DNA from: Syntrophales bacterium
GTDB taxonomy: Bacteria; Desulfobacterota; Syntrophia; Syntrophales; UBA2210
DNA: 23,527 bases
Direction: 5' to 3'
Assembly (NCBI GenBank): GCA_030655735.1
Contig: JAUSPK010000176.1
Span: 1 to 23,527 of the forward strand
Positions 15,857-22,940 of this stretch are shown piece by piece (position 1 is the stretch's first letter; each line of letters starts with the position of its first letter). The notes beneath the pieces were generated by a model that was not told where the DNA came from, ran no database searches, and saw nothing but the letters and a program-made list of their open reading frames with translations. The position numbers were made by a program, and so were the translations under genes.

Positions 15857-16186
15857 ATGATTACACATAAAATGATTGCCGCACTGTTCCTGTGCGTGCT
15901 GCTCGTTGCCCTTTCTCAGGCATCCATTGCCGCTGAAAGGACGTATGACCTGAAGGTCTCCGGGTGCTGGGACTGATCAGGCCGGTCCAGGATAAGTTCT
16001 ATCCTGAAAAAGACGGACGGTGTCATCGCCTTCAAGTTGAACTCCGCGGCATCCATGGTCAGCGTGAAGTTCGAAGACAGTGAGATCGGTATAGACAAGA
16101 TCGTAGAGAGGATCGGAAAGGGGAAATTCCGGGTCAAGGAAGCGGTTGAGGTACCTACTCCGGAGGAAGCAGTTCCGGTGCAATAG
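15857..16186 (+). CDS. Putative secreted HMA-like selenoprotein (CxxU) with in-frame TGA
   Basis: ATG 15857 opens a 39-codon frame that encodes a signal peptide (hydrophobic 7-20, ending ASIAA about residue 26) and then YDLKVSG-C37-W-D, interrupted by TGA at 15974-15976 (codon 40). Reading through in the same frame continues to TAG 16186 and gives a 109-residue protein. The post-TGA part (ISSILKKTDGV, then SMVSVKFEDSEIGIDKIVER) completes the beta-alpha-beta-beta-alpha-beta pattern of heavy-metal-associated domains. With selenocysteine at 40 the motif is C-W-D-U. A SECIS-like hairpin follows the TGA. GTGGAGG at the ppiD end is the likely ribosome-binding site and the genes are 3 bp apart. Role inferred: periplasmic metal or thiol/selenol redox chemistry. 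Alternatives are a nonsense mutation or sequencing error. The last 32 bp overlap the convergent flavoprotein gene. Confidence 0.75.
15988..16006 (+). promoter_or_regulatory. Putative bacterial SECIS element
   Basis: CAGGATA (15988-15994) and TATCCTG (16000-16006) form a perfect 7-bp stem closed by the loop AGTTC. The loop starts 18 nt after the in-frame TGA (15974-15976) and has G at its second position followed by U. This fits the bacterial SECIS description as I recall it: apical loop 16-37 nt from UGA, G among the first two loop bases. SelB would bind here to direct selenocysteine insertion. The element is inside the coding sequence, as usual in bacteria. Confidence 0.65.
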
Positions 16187-17459
16187 CCCCCTTTTTATCC
16201 CCGGCTGTGCCAGGGTACCCCCCGGCCGCCGATCTCCCCGCGAGCCATCCGGTGGAGAACGCCGCCTGGAGGTTGTACCCCCCGGTGTCCGCATCCACGT
16301 CCATGACCTCCCCCGCGAAATAGAGCCCATCCACACGGCGCGACGCCATCGTTCGGGGATCTATCTCCTTCGTATCGACCCCGCCCGCGGTTACAATGGC
16401 CTCGGCGATGGGACGGACCCCCGTCACCTCCAGGCGAAAATCCTTGAGCCACGCCCGCAGACGCCCCCGCTCCCCCGCTGTAATCTGGTGGCCCCTCCGC
16501 TCCGGTGAAATCCCGACCTGTTCCAAGCAAAGGGGTATCAGTTTCGCGGGGAGCAGCTCCTTGAGCAGTGTCTCAAATTTTCTTTTTCCATGGAGATCGA
16601 GATCGCGCAGGAGCCGCTCATCCATTTTGCGCTCGTCCAGGCCGGGTTTCAGATCGATGGAGATGCTCACCCTGCCCCCCGCATCCATGGCATCCGTCAC
16701 CTCGCCACTCAGGGATAGGATAACCGGCCCGGAAAGGCCGAAATGCGTGAAGATCATCTCCCCAAACCCCTCGCCGCGCTTCGCGTCATCGACCAGGACA
16801 CCGACGTTCACGTTGCGCAGGCTGAGACCCTGCAGACGCGGCGCCGCATCCCCCTTTGTCTCCAGGGGAACCAGCGCGGGACGGATCGGCACGATCAAGT
16901 GCCCCGCTGCCTTCGCCAGGAGGTATCCGTCACCGGTCGAACCCGTCGCGGGGTACGACACACCCCCCGTCGCGACGATAACGGCGTCGGCAGGATGGTC
17001 CCTCCCCTCGGAATCACGGACACCGCGCACCCTCCCCTCCTCAAGGAGAAGACCGTCGACAACGATCCCGCTGCGTACAACCGCGCCCTGCGTACGTATC
17101 CACCTCGTCAGAGCGTCGACCACATCGCGCGCCTGTTCGCTCACCGGGAATATCCGTCCCCCCCGCTCGACGACGGTGGGGACACCCAGCCCCTCAAAAA
17201 AAGTCACCAAGTCATCGTTCGAAAATCGGTGGAAGGCCTGTCGGAGAAAGTTCCCGGTGGGCCCGAAGTGCGAGATGAACTCCCCAAGGGAGGCCACGTT
17301 GGTGAGGTTGCACCGCCCCTTCCCCGTGATGCCAAGCTTGCGCCCGGGGCGGTGCATCTTTTCCAGGAGCAACACCTTGGCGCCCGCAGAGGCGGCCTGC
17401 CCGGCGGCCATCATGCCGGACGCGCCCCCCCCGACGACGATGACGGTTCTTGTTACCAT
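16155..17459 (-). CDS. HI0933/BaiN-family flavoprotein (FAD-dependent oxidoreductase)
   Basis: A 434-residue soluble flavoprotein. The N-terminal FAD-binding Rossmann motif is VIVVGGGASGMMAAGQA. It is followed by the family hallmark GRKLGITGKGRCNLTN, a second GG motif in VIVATGGVSYPATGSTGDGY, and a C-terminal FAD contact (YFAGEVMDVDADTGGYNLQAA). These belong to PF03486 (HI0933-like), whose members are usually annotated as NAD(P)/FAD-dependent oxidoreductases; the physiological substrate is generally unknown. ATG 17459 overlaps the crotonase-family stop by 7 bp, so the two are probably co-transcribed. The 3' end overlaps the plus-strand selenoprotein gene by 32 bp. Confidence 0.92.
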   Translation of the reverse strand: MVTRTVIVVGGGASGMMAAGQAASAGAKVLLLEKMHRPGRKLGITGKGRCNLTNVASLGEFISHFGPTGNFLRQAFHRFSNDDLVTFFEGLGVPTVVERGGRIFPVSEQARDVVDALTRWIRTQGAVVRSGIVVDGLLLEEGRVRGVRDSEGRDHPADAVIVATGGVSYPATGSTGDGYLLAKAAGHLIVPIRPALVPLETKGDAAPRLQGLSLRNVNVGVLVDDAKRGEGFGEMIFTHFGLSGPVILSLSGEVTDAMDAGGRVSISIDLKPGLDERKMDERLLRDLDLHGKRKFETLLKELLPAKLIPLCLEQVGISPERRGHQITAGERGRLRAWLKDFRLEVTGVRPIAEAIVTAGGVDTKEIDPRTMASRRVDGLYFAGEVMDVDADTGGYNLQAAFSTGWLAGRSAAGGYPGTAGDKKGAIAPELLPPE

Positions 17460-18166
17460 TGCATGGGCTTCTCTATAAAGGCCGGGTCTTCCTTCTCTAT
17501 GATCTCGATGATATGTTTATACATCCTCTTCTTGTTCTCCCCGAATATCCACCGCCCCTTGGTAAAGGTTCTCGCGAACGCGATTGCCTCCGCGAGGAGG
17601 GCCTCGGCATTTTCACAGGCCTTGACGATCACGTGGCTTTCCTCGAGCTCCTTCGCGCTCGACTTCTTCCCGGTGCAGACCATCTCCTGCAGTTTGTAGG
17701 GGGGGATCGCCTTCATGATGATGGCGAGCATCGAGGGGAGGAAGGGGATATTGATATCCACCTCCGGAAAGCAGAAATATCCCCGGTCCGCCTTCATGAA
17801 TCTGAAATCACAGGCACAGGCCATGATGGTACCGTCCCCGAAGGCATGCCCGTTGATCGACGCGATCACGGGCATCGGGAACTGCAGGATCCGGGTGAAA
17901 ATATCCCCCAGGCCGTAGGTGAAATCCTTCACGGCCTGCGTTTCGCCCCTCTCTATGGCGCCGGAGATCCACACGACATCGATCCCCAGTGACCAGTTCT
18001 TCGCATCGCTCGAGGTGATAACCACGGACGAGATTCCCTCGTCTGCCTCGATCTCATCAAAGGCGCCCAGGATGGCCCGGGTGAAATCGGGATTGTGCCT
18101 GTTCTCGCTGGTGTTCATCGTCATGACCGCAACCGTTCCATCTTTTTTCCACTCTATAATCGCCAT
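17453..18166 (-). CDS. Enoyl-CoA hydratase/isomerase family protein, isomerase-like
   Basis: A 237-residue crotonase-fold protein. The start at ATG 18166 (MAIIEWKKDGTVAVMTMN) was chosen because the family fold begins there and AGGAGG lies upstream; the frame is open further back but that part is arginine-rich and unlike the family. The oxyanion-hole region reads INGHAFGDGTIMACACDFRF. The position of the first catalytic Glu of hydratases is Ile here, while the second is kept in CFPEVDINIPF. A single Glu is typical of delta3,delta2-enoyl-CoA isomerases rather than hydratases, so a double-bond-shifting role in fatty-acid or aromatic-acid CoA metabolism is the better guess. The gene lies 85 bp downstream of polA. 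Confidence 0.88.
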   Translation of the reverse strand: MAIIEWKKDGTVAVMTMNTSENRHNPDFTRAILGAFDEIEADEGISSVVITSSDAKNWSLGIDVVWISGAIERGETQAVKDFTYGLGDIFTRILQFPMPVIASINGHAFGDGTIMACACDFRFMKADRGYFCFPEVDINIPFLPSMLAIIMKAIPPYKLQEMVCTGKKSSAKELEESHVIVKACENAEALLAEAIAFARTFTKGRWIFGENKKRMYKHIIEIIEKEDPAFIEKPMQW

Positions 18167-18202
18167 CTCCCTGATCTTCCTCCTCGGTTCTGTATGATTT
18201 CG

Positions 18203-18225
18203 GCGACCCCCATCAGGGGCGTCGC
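18203..18225 (-). other. Stable hairpin between polA and the crotonase-family gene
   Basis: On the minus strand GCGACGCCCC-TGAT-GGGGGTCGC can form nine base pairs with one bulged G. It is followed by AAATCAT, not a U-tract, so it is unlikely to be an intrinsic terminator. It may be an RNA-processing or stability element in a polycistronic message. Confidence 0.4.
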
Positions 18226-18251
18226 GGGTATGCAGTACTGCGGGGGGGCGC

Positions 18252-20942
18252 CTAGTGTGCCTCATCCCAGTTCTTTCCGGAGGCTATCTCGACCGTCAGG
18301 GGGACCTTCAGGTCTATAACCTCCTCCATCTCGCGCCTGACGAGGGTTATAACCTCCTCCACCTCCGCCGCGGGAACCTCGAAGACAAGCTCATCGTGCA
18401 CCTGCATGATCATACGGGCGGACAGGCCCCTCTCTTCAATCCCCCTCGCGATTTCCAGCATCGCCACCTTGATCAGGTCGGCCGCCGTCCCCTGTATCGG
18501 GGTGTTGACCGCCGTCCGCTCCGCGAACTGGCGTACCTGGGCGTTTTTGCCAATGATCTCAGGGAGGTACCGGCGTCGGTTTAAGAGCGTCGTGACAAAC
18601 CCCCTCTTTCGCGCCCCCTCGAGCGTCTCCTCTATGAATGCGCTGACGCCGGAGAAACGGGAGAAGTAGCCATCGATATAATCCTGTGCGCGTTTCTGGC
18701 CGATGTTCAACTCCCTTGCGAGGCCGAAGGCGCTCATCCCGTAGATAACGCCGAAGTTGATCACCTTCGCCTGCCGGCGCATCTCCTCGCTGACCATCCC
18801 CGGGAATACGCCGAATATGTCGGAGGCCGTCTTCGTGTGAACATCCTCCCCCGACTGAAACGCCTCTATCAAAAGTTCGTCCCCGGAGAGGTGCGCCAGG
18901 ATGCGCAGCTCTATCTGGGAGTAGTCGGCGGAGACGATCTCGCATCCCTCGGGGGCGATGAAGGCCTGCCTTATCCTCTTCCCCTCGGCCGTCCTGATCG
19001 GTATATTCTGGAGGTTGGGGTTGCTGCTCGAGAGCCTCCCCGTCGCCGTCACTGTCTGGTTGTAGGATGTATGCACCCTTTCCGTTTCAGGATTGACAAG
19101 GAGGGGAAGGGCGTCGGCATAGGTTGATTTGAGTTTCGCCAGGCTCCGGTAGGCGAGGATCTCCGCCGGGAGTTCATGCGATCGCGCGAGGTTCGTCAGG
19201 ACATCCACGTCCGTCGAGTACCCCGCCTTCGTCTTCCTCCCCCGGGGAAGTCCGAGCGTATCGAAGAGGACCACCTGGAGCTGTTTTGGTGAATTGATGT
19301 TGAACCGCTCCCCGGCCAGGCCGTATATCTTCTCCTCGGAGATGTCCAGAAGCTGACCCAGCTGCCCTGACATCTCCCCCAGAAGATCGCAATCGAGGAG
19401 GACCCCCGCTGACTCCATCGAGGCGAGTACCTCGACGAGGGGCATCTCCACGTCATCAAAGAGTTCCTTCAGACCCGACTCCTCCATCCGCTGCGCGAGG
19501 GGGGGAGCGAGCCTGAAGATGAAATCCGCCCGCCGGCACGCGTATGGGGCGGCATCTTTAAGGGGGACGGCATCGAAGGAAATCGCCTTCGCGCCACTTC
19601 CCGTCAGGTCCTTGAGGGAGGGGATGGTCCGGCCGTACTGCTCCTGGGCCAGGTCGGGCAGGTCGTACCCGCGCCGGGAGGGATCGAGGATATACGCGGC
19701 AAGCATGATATCCGACACCTCCCCCTTCAGCGCGATACCCCTCCGCGCCAGCGCGAGGGACGCCGTCTTGGTATCATGCCCGTATTTCTTCAGCGTGTCA
19801 TCGGATAAGAGCTCTCCCAGGGCCACCAGTGTTTTCTCCTCGTCAAGCTGCTGTTGCGCCCCCTCTCCCGTGTGGGCAAGGGGCAGGTAGCAGGCCCTCT
19901 GTGCGCCGCAGCACAGGGCGACCCCCACGATCCGCGCCCTCACCGCGTCATCCGGAGTCAGTTGCAGATCGAATGAAAACCCGCCGGCAGCGCGCAGTTC
20001 ATCCAGGAACGGGGCAACCTCATCTCCATCGGTAATCAGGCGGTAGCCCGTCGCATCCTCTTCCTCTTTCTCCACTCCCTCTCCAAGCCGCGAAACGAGG
20101 CCGGGAAACTCAAACTCCCGGAAGATCCCCTGCAGCACCTCCACATCGGGCTCTCTGAAACGGATATCCTCAAGATCGAAGTCAATCGGGACATCCGTTC
20201 GGATGGTCACCAGGTCCCTGCTCATCCGGGCCTGAGCGGCGAATTCCGTCAGTTTTTCACTCAGTCCCTTCCCCTTGACCTTTCCGGCATTTTTCAGGAC
20301 CTCCTCGAGAGAACCGAACTCTTTCACCAGCTTGAGGGCCGTCTTTTCGCCGACGCCGGGGACCCCGGGGACGTTGTCCGACGCGTCCCCCGCGAGCCCC
20401 AGGATATCGATCACCCGGTCGGGTCCCACGCCGAAGCGCTCCTTCACCCCCTCAATGTCATAGGAGATGTCCTTCATCGTATCCACCATCAGGACATTGT
20501 CCGACACGAGCTGCATCAGGTCCTTGTCGCCGGAGGCGATGATCACTCTCATCCCCGCCGCCTCATACCTCTTCGCCAGGGTGCCGATAACATCGTCCGC
20601 CTCGATCCCCTGCTCTTCGATGACCTTGATGGAAAAACCGCGAACGATATCCTTGATGGGGGGGATCTGGGGGCGGAGGTCGTCGGGCATCGCGCTGCGG
20701 TTCGCCTTGTACTGATCGTACGCCTCGTGCCTGAAGGTGGGGCCCTTCGCGTCAAACGCGATGGCGATGTACTCCGGTGCCCAATCGCGGCACAGCTTCA
20801 TGAGCATATTGGTAAAACCGTAGATCGCGTTGGTGGGAAATCCCCGGGAGGTGGAAAGCCCGCGGATCGCGTAAAACGCGCGGTAGATATAGTTCGTCCC
20901 GTCTATGAGAAACACCGAGGGTTGTGATGCCTTTTCAGTCAT
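18252..20942 (-). CDS. polA: DNA polymerase I, with degenerate 3'-5' exonuclease site
   Basis: An 896-residue enzyme for lagging-strand maturation and repair. It begins with a 5'-3' flap exonuclease domain (FLIDGTNYIYRAFYAIRG, GIEADDVIGTLA, IASGDKDLMQLV). The polymerase domain holds motif A (VSADYSQIELRILAHLSGD), motif B (RRQAKVINFGVIYGMSAFGLA) and motif C (MQVHDELVFEV). The middle proofreading domain keeps its fold but not its metal ligands. Where E. coli has D-T-E, this has D-L-Q. The second-motif Asp is replaced by Ala in HDTKTASLAL, and the third-motif Asp by Arg in YACRRAD. Proofreading is therefore probably lost, as in Taq. ATG 20942 is preferred over the TTG at 20960; neither has a strong Shine-Dalgarno sequence. 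Confidence 0.95.
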   Translation of the reverse strand: MTEKASQPSVFLIDGTNYIYRAFYAIRGLSTSRGFPTNAIYGFTNMLMKLCRDWAPEYIAIAFDAKGPTFRHEAYDQYKANRSAMPDDLRPQIPPIKDIVRGFSIKVIEEQGIEADDVIGTLAKRYEAAGMRVIIASGDKDLMQLVSDNVLMVDTMKDISYDIEGVKERFGVGPDRVIDILGLAGDASDNVPGVPGVGEKTALKLVKEFGSLEEVLKNAGKVKGKGLSEKLTEFAAQARMSRDLVTIRTDVPIDFDLEDIRFREPDVEVLQGIFREFEFPGLVSRLGEGVEKEEEDATGYRLITDGDEVAPFLDELRAAGGFSFDLQLTPDDAVRARIVGVALCCGAQRACYLPLAHTGEGAQQQLDEEKTLVALGELLSDDTLKKYGHDTKTASLALARRGIALKGEVSDIMLAAYILDPSRRGYDLPDLAQEQYGRTIPSLKDLTGSGAKAISFDAVPLKDAAPYACRRADFIFRLAPPLAQRMEESGLKELFDDVEMPLVEVLASMESAGVLLDCDLLGEMSGQLGQLLDISEEKIYGLAGERFNINSPKQLQVVLFDTLGLPRGRKTKAGYSTDVDVLTNLARSHELPAEILAYRSLAKLKSTYADALPLLVNPETERVHTSYNQTVTATGRLSSSNPNLQNIPIRTAEGKRIRQAFIAPEGCEIVSADYSQIELRILAHLSGDELLIEAFQSGEDVHTKTASDIFGVFPGMVSEEMRRQAKVINFGVIYGMSAFGLARELNIGQKRAQDYIDGYFSRFSGVSAFIEETLEGARKRGFVTTLLNRRRYLPEIIGKNAQVRQFAERTAVNTPIQGTAADLIKVAMLEIARGIEERGLSARMIMQVHDELVFEVPAAEVEEVITLVRREMEEVIDLKVPLTVEIASGKNWDEAH

Positions 20943-20965
20943 TTTCCCGATCTCTGGCAATCTTT

Positions 20966-21985
20966 TTAATATCCGTCAGGGTTACCGGACTGCCAGCGCC
21001 ACGCGTCGGCACACATCTCGTCTATACCCCTCTTCGCCGACCACCCCATCTCTCTCTTCGCCTTCGAGGCATCGGCATAACACGCCGCGATGTCACCAGG
21101 GCGGCGTTCCACGATGGTATAGGGTATCTTATGCCCGGAGGCCTTCTCAAATTCTTTAACAACTTCAAGGACACTGTACCCCCGCCCGGTCCCCAGATTA
21201 TAGGTGACAATGCCGGGATTTGATGCCAGTTTTTCCAGCGCGTTCAGGTGTCCATCCGCCAGGTCGACGACATGGATATAATCCCTGACACCCGTCCCGT
21301 CCACGGTAGGGTAGTCATTGCCGAACACCGAAAGTTCCTTCTGTTTGCCGACCGCAACCTGCGTGATGTAGGGGAAGAGATTATTCGGTATGCCGTTCGG
21401 GTCTTCACCGATCAGGCCGCTGGGATGGGCCCCCACCGGATTGAAATACCGAAGGAGGGCGATGTCCCACTGCTCCCCGGAAGCGGGAATGTCAGAGAGA
21501 ATTTCTTCGATCATACGCTTTGAACGCCCGTACGGGTTGGTGGCGGGCAACAGGGGAAACTCTTCCGTTATGGGGACCGTGTGAGGATCACCATAGACCG
21601 TCGCGGACGAGCTGAAGACGATCTTTCTGACGTCGTGCCGACGCATCGCCTCGCAAAGGTTCAGTGTCCCCGTGACGTTGTTGTGATAGTAGCGAAGCGG
21701 CATGCTGACGGATTCTCCGACCGCCTTCAGTCCCGCAAAGTGAATCACGGCATCGATCGGAGTACCTTCAAAGACCCTGTCCAGAGCGCCCCCGTCCAGC
21801 AGATCGGCTTTGTGAAATTCCAACGATTTGCCCGTGATCTGCTGTACCCTCTTGAGCGATTCCTCCTTGCTGTTGACAAGATTATCGAGGACAACCACGT
21901 CATACCCCGCCTCAAGCAATACCAGACAGGTGTGGCTGCCGATATACCCGGCTCCGCCCGTTACCAGTATCCGTGTGTCACGCAT
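20966..21985 (-). CDS. galE: UDP-glucose 4-epimerase
   Basis: A 339-residue extended short-chain dehydrogenase that interconverts UDP-glucose and UDP-galactose for surface polysaccharides. The NAD-binding motif is ILVTGGAGYIGSHT at the N-terminus, followed by VVVLDNLVNS. The catalytic Ser/Thr region is VFSSSATVYGDP and the YxxxK pair is in NPYGRSK. The sugar-nucleotide region includes RYFNPVGAHPSG. ATG 21985 has GGGAGG 7-8 bases upstream and matches the family N-terminus, so the 85-codon open extension further upstream is spurious. The stop lies 24 bp before the polA start, suggesting co-transcription. Confidence 0.95.
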   Translation of the reverse strand: MRDTRILVTGGAGYIGSHTCLVLLEAGYDVVVLDNLVNSKEESLKRVQQITGKSLEFHKADLLDGGALDRVFEGTPIDAVIHFAGLKAVGESVSMPLRYYHNNVTGTLNLCEAMRRHDVRKIVFSSSATVYGDPHTVPITEEFPLLPATNPYGRSKRMIEEILSDIPASGEQWDIALLRYFNPVGAHPSGLIGEDPNGIPNNLFPYITQVAVGKQKELSVFGNDYPTVDGTGVRDYIHVVDLADGHLNALEKLASNPGIVTYNLGTGRGYSVLEVVKEFEKASGHKIPYTIVERRPGDIAACYADASKAKREMGWSAKRGIDEMCADAWRWQSGNPDGY

Positions 21986-22005
21986 TTCCCGGCCTCCCGA
22001 GGCGG

Positions 22006-22035
22006 ACAGTAACACATTTTTGAGGGATAAGGCAA
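22006..22035 (-). promoter_or_regulatory. Candidate promoter for galE
   Basis: On the minus strand TTGCCT (22030-22035) and TACTGT (22006-22011) are 18 bp apart, roughly 20 bp before the galE start codon. The match to consensus is moderate. It would also drive polA and the genes behind it. Confidence 0.35.
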
Positions 22036-22085
22036 CGCCGCAGAGAGGATCACGCCGCACTAATTCGTCCCCCCTCCGTTTCCGG

Positions 22086-22114
22086 TTGACACACGGAAGA
22101 TACTCACGTACATC
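22086..22114 (+). promoter_or_regulatory. Candidate promoter for the putative lipoprotein gene
   Basis: A perfect TTGACA (22086-22091) is followed at 17 bp by TACATC (22109-22114). The predicted start site near 22121 is about 37 bp before ATG 22158. This supports 22158 as the true start, since the upstream in-frame ATG at 22120 would sit at the transcript end. Confidence 0.5.
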
Positions 22115-22157
22115 TTTCATGAACAAGGACAAACCAAACAAGGAGGAACAAATCGCC

Positions 22158-22841
22158 ATGAAACGTTTTTTCTCACTTGCCGTGGCGGCCGGAATGGCGC
22201 TGTCGGTTTTGACACTCTTTTTCTCCTGCGCCCCCATCAACCTTTACACGGTCAACATGGGCTACCTGCCGCCGGAGATGTCCGCTCCCGCGACCGCCAA
22301 AGCGGGGAATATCCCCATTACCGTAGCCGCATTTACGGATGCGAGACAGGTGGAAGACACGATGGTTATCGGCACGGTCGTGCTCTCCGACGGTAAAACG
22401 ATACCGATCCTCCCGAAACGGCTCAGGCCTGTGGACACGGTTACCGACGGTGTCAGGGAATGTCTGTCCGCGGAGGGATATTCCATCTCCCCGGAAAACC
22501 CCGCATGGAATCTGCAGAGCGACTCGATCGACAAAGGGTGGGGGACGCTCCTGATAGGCGGCTCCATTGACCGGCTTGAGGTTGTCTGCGACAAGGGAGG
22601 CATAAAGAAGACCTACCGGACTGATGTCAAACTCACGATCGTTTTTGCGGATGTCAGAGGCGCCAGAATACTCCGCACGATGGAGGCCGCAGCAACTTCT
22701 TCGCTGGTACATGTAAGTTTTTCCGAAGAGATACTGGGGCAGCAGATAAGCGCGGCCCTTTCGAAGGCTATCAGGCAGGTGTGCGGAGACGGAAAAACGA
22801 TCCCGCAGGTCATTGAACAGATGGCGAAAAAAGAGGGATAA
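22158..22841 (+). CDS. Putative lipoprotein of unknown function
   Basis: A 227-residue protein with a lysine-arginine start, a hydrophobic segment (residues 4-22) and a lipobox-like LFFSC ending at Cys24, so it is probably a lipid-anchored envelope protein. The mature part contains IPITVAAFTDARQVEDTMVIG, then KTIPILPKRLRPVDTVTDGV and later KLTIVFADVRGARIL. The order (short strand, FxDxR, conserved Gly, amphipathic helix) resembles YajG-type lipoproteins, but I cannot assign a family with certainty. AGGAGG at 22141-22146 is 11 nt before the ATG. It is transcribed divergently from galE and ends in its own terminator. Confidence 0.8.
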   Translation: MKRFFSLAVAAGMALSVLTLFFSCAPINLYTVNMGYLPPEMSAPATAKAGNIPITVAAFTDARQVEDTMVIGTVVLSDGKTIPILPKRLRPVDTVTDGVRECLSAEGYSISPENPAWNLQSDSIDKGWGTLLIGGSIDRLEVVCDKGGIKKTYRTDVKLTIVFADVRGARILRTMEAAATSSLVHVSFSEEILGQQISAALSKAIRQVCGDGKTIPQVIEQMAKKEG

Positions 22842-22860
22842 GGCGATAGCCCCCTTTTTT
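22827..22860 (+). terminator. Intrinsic terminator overlapping the lipoprotein stop codon
   Basis: AAAAAAGAGGG (22827-22837) can pair with CCCCCTTTTTT (22850-22860) with one A.C mismatch around a 12-nt loop; the 3' arm supplies the U-tract. The stop codon TAA (22839-22841) lies inside the loop. Confidence 0.6.
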
Positions 22861-22906
22861 CTGCCAAAAAGGAGAGGAAAATCAGCCCAGAACTGGAAAA
22901 AAGGGC

Positions 22907-22934
22907 TTGACTTGCCTTAAAAACATTATATAGT
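22907..22934 (+). promoter_or_regulatory. Promoter of the cold-shock gene
   Basis: TTGACT (22907-22912) and TATAGT (22929-22934) each match consensus at five of six positions and are spaced 16 bp apart. The start site should be near 22941, which gives a leader of about 170 nt before the coding region. Confidence 0.65.
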
Positions 22935-22940
22935 GATTTG

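Noticed and set aside
15974..15976. TGA as a simple nonsense mutation or assembly error in a small secreted protein
   Set aside because: Not excluded, but the Cys-x-x-TGA motif and the hairpin with correct loop position make selenocysteine the better explanation.
16161..16195. CCGGA/TCCGG hairpin with a later T5 as terminator of the selenoprotein gene
   Set aside because: The T-run starts about 16 nt after the short 5-bp stem, too far for an intrinsic terminator.
18167..18265. Arg-rich 33-codon extension of the crotonase-family gene overlapping polA
   Set aside because: It is unlike the family and contains the intergenic hairpin; AGGAGG supports ATG 18166.
21828..22157. 110-codon plus-strand extension of the lipoprotein gene into galE
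   Set aside because: It is antisense to galE, has low-complexity Arg/Ser/Pro composition, and the signal peptide and promoter both point to ATG 22158.
21986..22240. 85-codon N-terminal extension of galE
   Set aside because: The GalE family starts at the GGAGYIG segment with a good ribosome-binding site at 21985, and the extension would cover the opposite promoter and start region of the lipoprotein gene.
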